From Lucifuga dentata (taxonomy: Eukaryota > Chordata > Actinopteri > Ophidiiformes > Bythitidae), in the NCBI GenBank assembly GCA_014773175.1, contig VXCM01000134.1, positions 181,494 through 245,493 on the forward strand: a stretch of 64,000 nucleotides of DNA. Direction: 5' to 3'. Shown here piece after piece: positions 57,303-63,300 of the stretch; within the stretch, counting starts at the first letter, position 1; each line of letters opens with the position of its first letter. Under the pieces are notes generated by a model. It was not told the DNA's origin. It did not search any database and saw nothing but the letters and a program-made list of their open reading frames with translations. The translations under genes and the position numbers were made by a program.

Positions 57303-60300
57303 GTGCCAAAGGTTAATTGGCAAAAATGTTTACTTTGCTTCCTGAAAACTAGGTTGTTAATGTAAATGGATCCTCTGCTGTTATGCCACTGTTACACTCA
57401 TGATCAAAAGACTAATGTACATTAATTCCAATCATAAATGTCATAACTCCTGCATTGCTAATCTATATGTCTATATGTTGCATTTATTAATATGAGCCAC
57501 CCCCTCCTAAACAACAGCAGCAGCAGTACTACAGTCCAAACCATTGGATGGATCAGGATACATAATAATAATGTTCTATCAGGATAAATTAAATGAAAAT
57601 GACATCCAGCAGCCATACATCCATATTAGTACTCTTAGTTGTCACATAGTGTAATGTACATTTAAACTAATAACTACCATAAAACAGGTAAGCAGCATGA
57701 AAATGTTTAATGTTGTTTCCATGTGGTTTCTATTTTTATGTACATTCTATAGTCCCTTTATGAAGAAAAACATTTTATATTATTTAATTCTAAGGTCTAC
57801 TGAGCTGCGTTATAATGGTGACAAACTGATCAGAAGAAGCTGAAGGAAAATCAGAAAATTTCAAGATGTTCAAATATCCATTTATGTACAACACAATTTA
57901 GAGTCCAAATTGAAACATAAAAATAACTTCATTTTGCCCTGAAAATATCCAAAGTACACATATTGATATTATGCACCAACTTGGTCAGACGCTGAGAACC
58001 CTCCTGTTGTCAGACAGCAGCAATGGATGAATCTGGATTAGTTTACTGCAGGTGGCTCCACTCAACCACTGCTTCACACTGCTGCCTCTCATTTCCCTAA
58101 TGCTCTCTCTCTCTCTCTCTCTCTCACCTTTCTAACCTCTCACCATCTCTTGTTTCCATCCTCCATTTCTACTGTCTTTCTCTCTTCATTCATTGATTCA
58201 GTTTACTGTATTAAAGGACCATACCATCCATTTTGCATGTTTGAGCCTAATATACTCAATTTTTATACACGTTACTTTACTGACAATCATTTCCCAAAGG
58301 ATAAAACAGTATTTCAGCTTTCCTGATATTTTGCAAAATCTCTTAATCTTTCAAAATCAAATATTGAAGCGATACATCCACCTTCAAAATCGATGTTTCG
58401 CCTGCTAATAGTTACGCAGTCTGATGAAGTCACGGTCATTTAAATTTTTCCATAAACACAGGTCTTCTTTTGGGACTATATTCCCCGGTGGAGACATACA
58501 TTCACTCCACACTTTTTATTGCACTTAAAATAGCTAAAATTGATTAACTTCGAAAAAAAAACCTAAATACACATCTTGTTCGCGACGATGGATTACCTAT
58601 GTTTCAAGTATCAACAAGTTGATTTTAATAGCGTACCAGAATGAACTGACACCAATGGCAGTCTGGANCAAGTATCAACAAGTTGATTTTAATAGCGTAC
58701 CAGAATGAACTGACACCAATGGCAGTCTGGAAGGCAGGAAAAAACTTAATTCACCGTTCCAGTAGTATGCTTTGGGAAATGATTGTCAGTAATGTCACGT
58801 GTGTGAGAATTGAATATATTAGACTCAAACATACAAAATGGCTGGTATGGTCCTTTAAACATTGCTATCCATGTTGGTAAATTGGGATAAATTAACTTTA
58901 CATTATATTCTTGGCTTTGTGAGTGTGTTGGCAATATTATATTAAATGTTGCTGTAGCAATGACTGTGAGATATGGGAAAACAAACAAAAAATCCAAAAT
59001 TTAAATAGACAGATTTGGGTAATAAACAGGAAAATATGCATGGAACATAGATAAAATACATTTTAGAGTCACTATGTTACTAATTTTGAGCATTCATCCT
59101 CTTTTTTTGCTTATTTATCTTACTCCGAATATTCAGCATGCTTGTCAGTCCACATATGCACTGAGCGATTATCCAAAACACACAGCGTGGAAGTAATAAC
59201 ACAGATAAATTCACGTTGTGTCATTTTCTAGAACATAAAATTTCAGGCTAATAACTAATTTTTTCCTGTGACAGTAATTACATAGGATGACTGTCAATGG
59301 CAGCGAGTCAATTCCATTTGAATTGAACAAAAAGGAGTATTATCCCGACGTATGAACACTGACATGAATGGTTCGGTGTATTGATGTCATTTGGAGGTTA
59401 CAAAGCGTTCTGACCCATACGATGTAATGCTTAATTATTACAAGCCAGCACCACAGGAAATCACCTGGTTATAGGAAACGAGAAGTTCTAACAAAAGAAA
59501 CAACTACAATAAATATATTTCCGTCTCTGTAACTATTACAATTATACAGTATGAGAAAATCATTTGCATGCTATTGAATCAGCACCATCTCAGCTACACA
59601 TTAGTGGTTGTTGCATTTTTCTGCCCTATTTGTTACTGGACAGCAATTCCATTAAGACATCTGGACCTAGACCAAACTGCACCAACTGATAGTCTATCAA
59701 AGGATCAATATGGCTGATTTTTTCAACACCAAATTTTACAGTGTAAAGTAATCACTGTAAAAAGTCCTGGGTCTGCTCCCTGGATCTGGATCTGCACTGT
59801 ACAGATTTCTTCTCTGGGCCATATGCCATCCTTCCACCCAGTTTCCTTGAAAACTGGTTCATAACTTTTTGAGTAATCCTGCTGTCAAACACAAACAGAC
59901 ACAGTTGGAATCATAACAACCTTGGTGGAGGTAATAAATATAGAAGGAAGCCCAGTCACATTCTGGCTTCAAGGTCTACAGAAAGCTGTATAGCAACATC
60001 AAACATGACTCTGCAATGAGTGAGCCCATGCTTTCTCTTCCGTGTTGAAACTGAAGGAAAAGCAAGAAACTGAACTGTTAAATCTTTTTCTTCTCAAAAG
60101 CTGAACAAGAAATTTTTCATAATTGGACTCAGACTCAGAAAATTACATTTGGATGGGTAGAAGTCATGAAAAAAGGGCCTGTGAACCAGCTCTTAGTGTC
60201 TACCTGTGGGCAACTGCACCTACGGCTAGCTTACTTCTCACCCTCTGCATTAGTGAGCCCATTTCATCATCCACTGTATTTCAGCAGAGACACTATCGAA

Positions 60301-63300
60301 GCAGACAGCTGGTCTTGAGTGGCCTATTATGTCCATTTATCTCCCTTCCAGGCACAGCTGTAATCAAACTGAATGAGGAAACAGGATCAAACAGACAGGC
60401 TAAAAAATCATTCTTCTGTTTCGTTCGCTTCTTTCTGCGGCTTCCCTCTGCCTGTTTCTGTTTTTCTGCCTCTGCTACTTCTTCTCCTAAACTTCTCTTC
60501 TTCACCTAAACTCCTCCCNCCCCCCCTTTATGCTTTTTCACTGTCAATCTGGAGCCAGCAGTGCAAAGGCAAGGAGGGCTGCCATTGCATCTGTAAAAGT
60601 TTACTAGTTTGGAAGCTTCTATGTGCATTGCCTGCTGCTGTGTGTGTATGTGTGTGTTGTAGTGGTGCTCAGTGTGCTAATAGGGGAATTCCATGGGATC
60701 TGTGAAGGGTTCTCAGAAAATTGAAGGGTAGTGTAATCAAAACAGTTTACACTTATGACACTTATGTTACTCTATACATTCAGTGTCAGAATTTACTGAA
60801 TTATGTGATTAATAATTGAACCTGCAAATCTTGACACTTCTGGGTTAAATCACCTCAGACGCAGTCACAAGTGGCCTAATATGACACTGTGACTTAATTT
60901 GATAAGGAAGGCTTCACATAAAGCAGCCGGTTCCACGGTAAATGTCTTCCCACAACAGAGGAGAATGTGGTGGAAAGAATGCTTCACTGTGCTCTGTGTT
61001 TCTCCAAAACAACATTTGGCAGACGGGCCCACTGTCAATCCAAGTCATAAGATCTGCAAAACCCCAGGCTACTGCTTCTGAATAAGGACTAAATCAATAA
61101 AACCAATAATTCAGCCAACTTCTCCAAAACTATCCCTTAGTTCCCTCTTTGCTGAGAAATGCAGGATAGATTGAAATTACATTTGCACACAACTGCATCT
61201 CAAAGCAGAACCAGGGAGACTTGCAGAGACAAAACTGTTTATTCCGCTTTCGACAGCTTGTCGCTCGTGACCTTGTTTATGTACAAAACCGCAAGACGAC
61301 GAAAGAGACAGAGTGCTTGTATATGTGAGAGAGACTTCACAAAAACATGGAGCGCCTCTGAGATAATGTGGTCAAACCATGTTATCCTGCATGGAACTGC
61401 AGGACTGTTCTGCCATCTGATGTGAGATGAAAAGTTCAAGCAGTTCAGCCAGTTACTTTTGGCTGAGCTAAATGCACAACTTCTACCAGACTCAAGGAGG
61501 AAAACAGACATTCAAACATGATGCATTTCTTTTATTGCAAACACATTTATTTGCCTAGTGAGAATTCATTTTCATATCCGATACCCATATTTTCAGTTAT
61601 CTGCACATGCAGCATTATTATGTAGATGTATAAAACACTATCAAATCTGCCAATAGATAAAGAAACAAATCAGACTTTCAGGTGTTATATTTTACTGACT
61701 ATGTTTGAAACAATTCACTAAACTCAGAGCTGTGTTTTATAGCACAGAGATAGAGTCAAAGTCAAAACTGGTAATCACCTCTTGGCTTAAAATAAAGCAT
61801 CAGCTTGTTTAGTTGTAGAAAAAAACAATATTTGAATCGTGAAAACAGCAACAGGCAGCCGAAGCAGTAAATTAAAATCTCACGAACTGTTTTAGTCTAT
61901 TTTAAAAACTCATTTACTTCACAAAATGCTTCATTTGGTTTTAGTTCTGATTGGATACGGCGCTTCAAATGACCCAAAAAAAAACAAACAAAAAAAACAC
62001 CACCTGTAGCAGCATAACAGTCAGTTGGATGCGTTAAATGATAACCACAGCAACAAGTGTGGAAATACTAATACTGCTGATGCTTGTTTGTATTTTAGAA
62101 AAGCTATAAATCACTGCTGGCTGCCTTTATACAAACCACAGAGCAACAAAGTCTGGAAGAAAACCGCACGGTGGAGCAGCTTGGTGCGTAAAGTGAGGAG
62201 TGGTTCAGCATCGATCCCACATCTCTGTGCGTAAAAGTGGACGGTGTGGATCCGCGCAAAAATGTCCATAGTGCGACTTTACATCTACATTTACCTCCAC
62301 ACCCACAAGTGCAAAAGCATATCGCGCCGTTTGGCAAAACTTGCTATTTAAATGCACAAATGTCAACTGTTTTTGGATGGAGAGCAGTTGCAAACCGCAG
62401 GGTGCACACAGGCCGACGGTGCGACAGATCACCGTATGGCAGGAGGGAAACGGACCACCGCGCGCCTGCAGCGACGGAGCTGATCCCCGGTAAACGGAGA
62501 CGCTTGTCCGGTCAGATTCACTTTGACTTCTCTGCAGCTTTCCTCAGATGATATAAAAACGTTATTATCTTAAATCAGTGGTGGATTTTAAAAGCCAAAT
62601 ACACAAATATCACTTTAAAACAAGAATATAAAATTCTAAAGAAGGTAATCACTCCATAAATTCAATATTAAGTCTTTCGATGAATTAGAAGATTATTACT
62701 GTGACATCATATCAGATAACGCGATAACAGACCGATTAGTACCCATAGGAATATTGTGAGAACATTTATAGTTTTTTTTTTTTTTTTTTTTTTNAAAAAA
62801 AAAAAAAATCATATGAGTTAAAAAAAAAAAAATCTTGCAAGAAGTGAAACGAACAGCCGAGTTGATCAAAGAAAATGAAAAGAAAAAGAAAAAAGATTTT
62901 ATATTTCTGTTTTGTTTTTGTTTTTCTTGATGGTGATCAGTCAGTCGAGGTTGGGAGCAGGACACACACTTTTTATTGACCTTTGCATCACTCGTGATAA
63001 CGCTGGCAGAGCCGGAGTCAAAGTAGCAGAGATAAAGGAGATAAGACTTATATGGCAGTGAACCTCCTCTGAACTGATCTCAGATGAACTAATCAAACTC
63101 CATTCCACTTTATGAATTAACACTTCGAGAAGGATGAAAGGCTGTTACAGCGCCTAGTCTAAGCGAGCAGCCTATCAGTAAAAAAAACACACTCCTAAAT
63201 CCCAAAGTCAGTCTTACATTCTTTATGTAGTTTGTATGAAGGAGAAACATCACCTACACTCAATAATTTAATACTTCTATTAGTTTTCTCAAAGAGAAAG

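Noticed and set aside
62237..62551. 104-codon plus-strand ORF in the CpG-dense block
   Set aside because: Arg/His-rich and without recognisable motifs; open frames are expected by chance in GC-rich sequence. Noted only as part of the CpG block.
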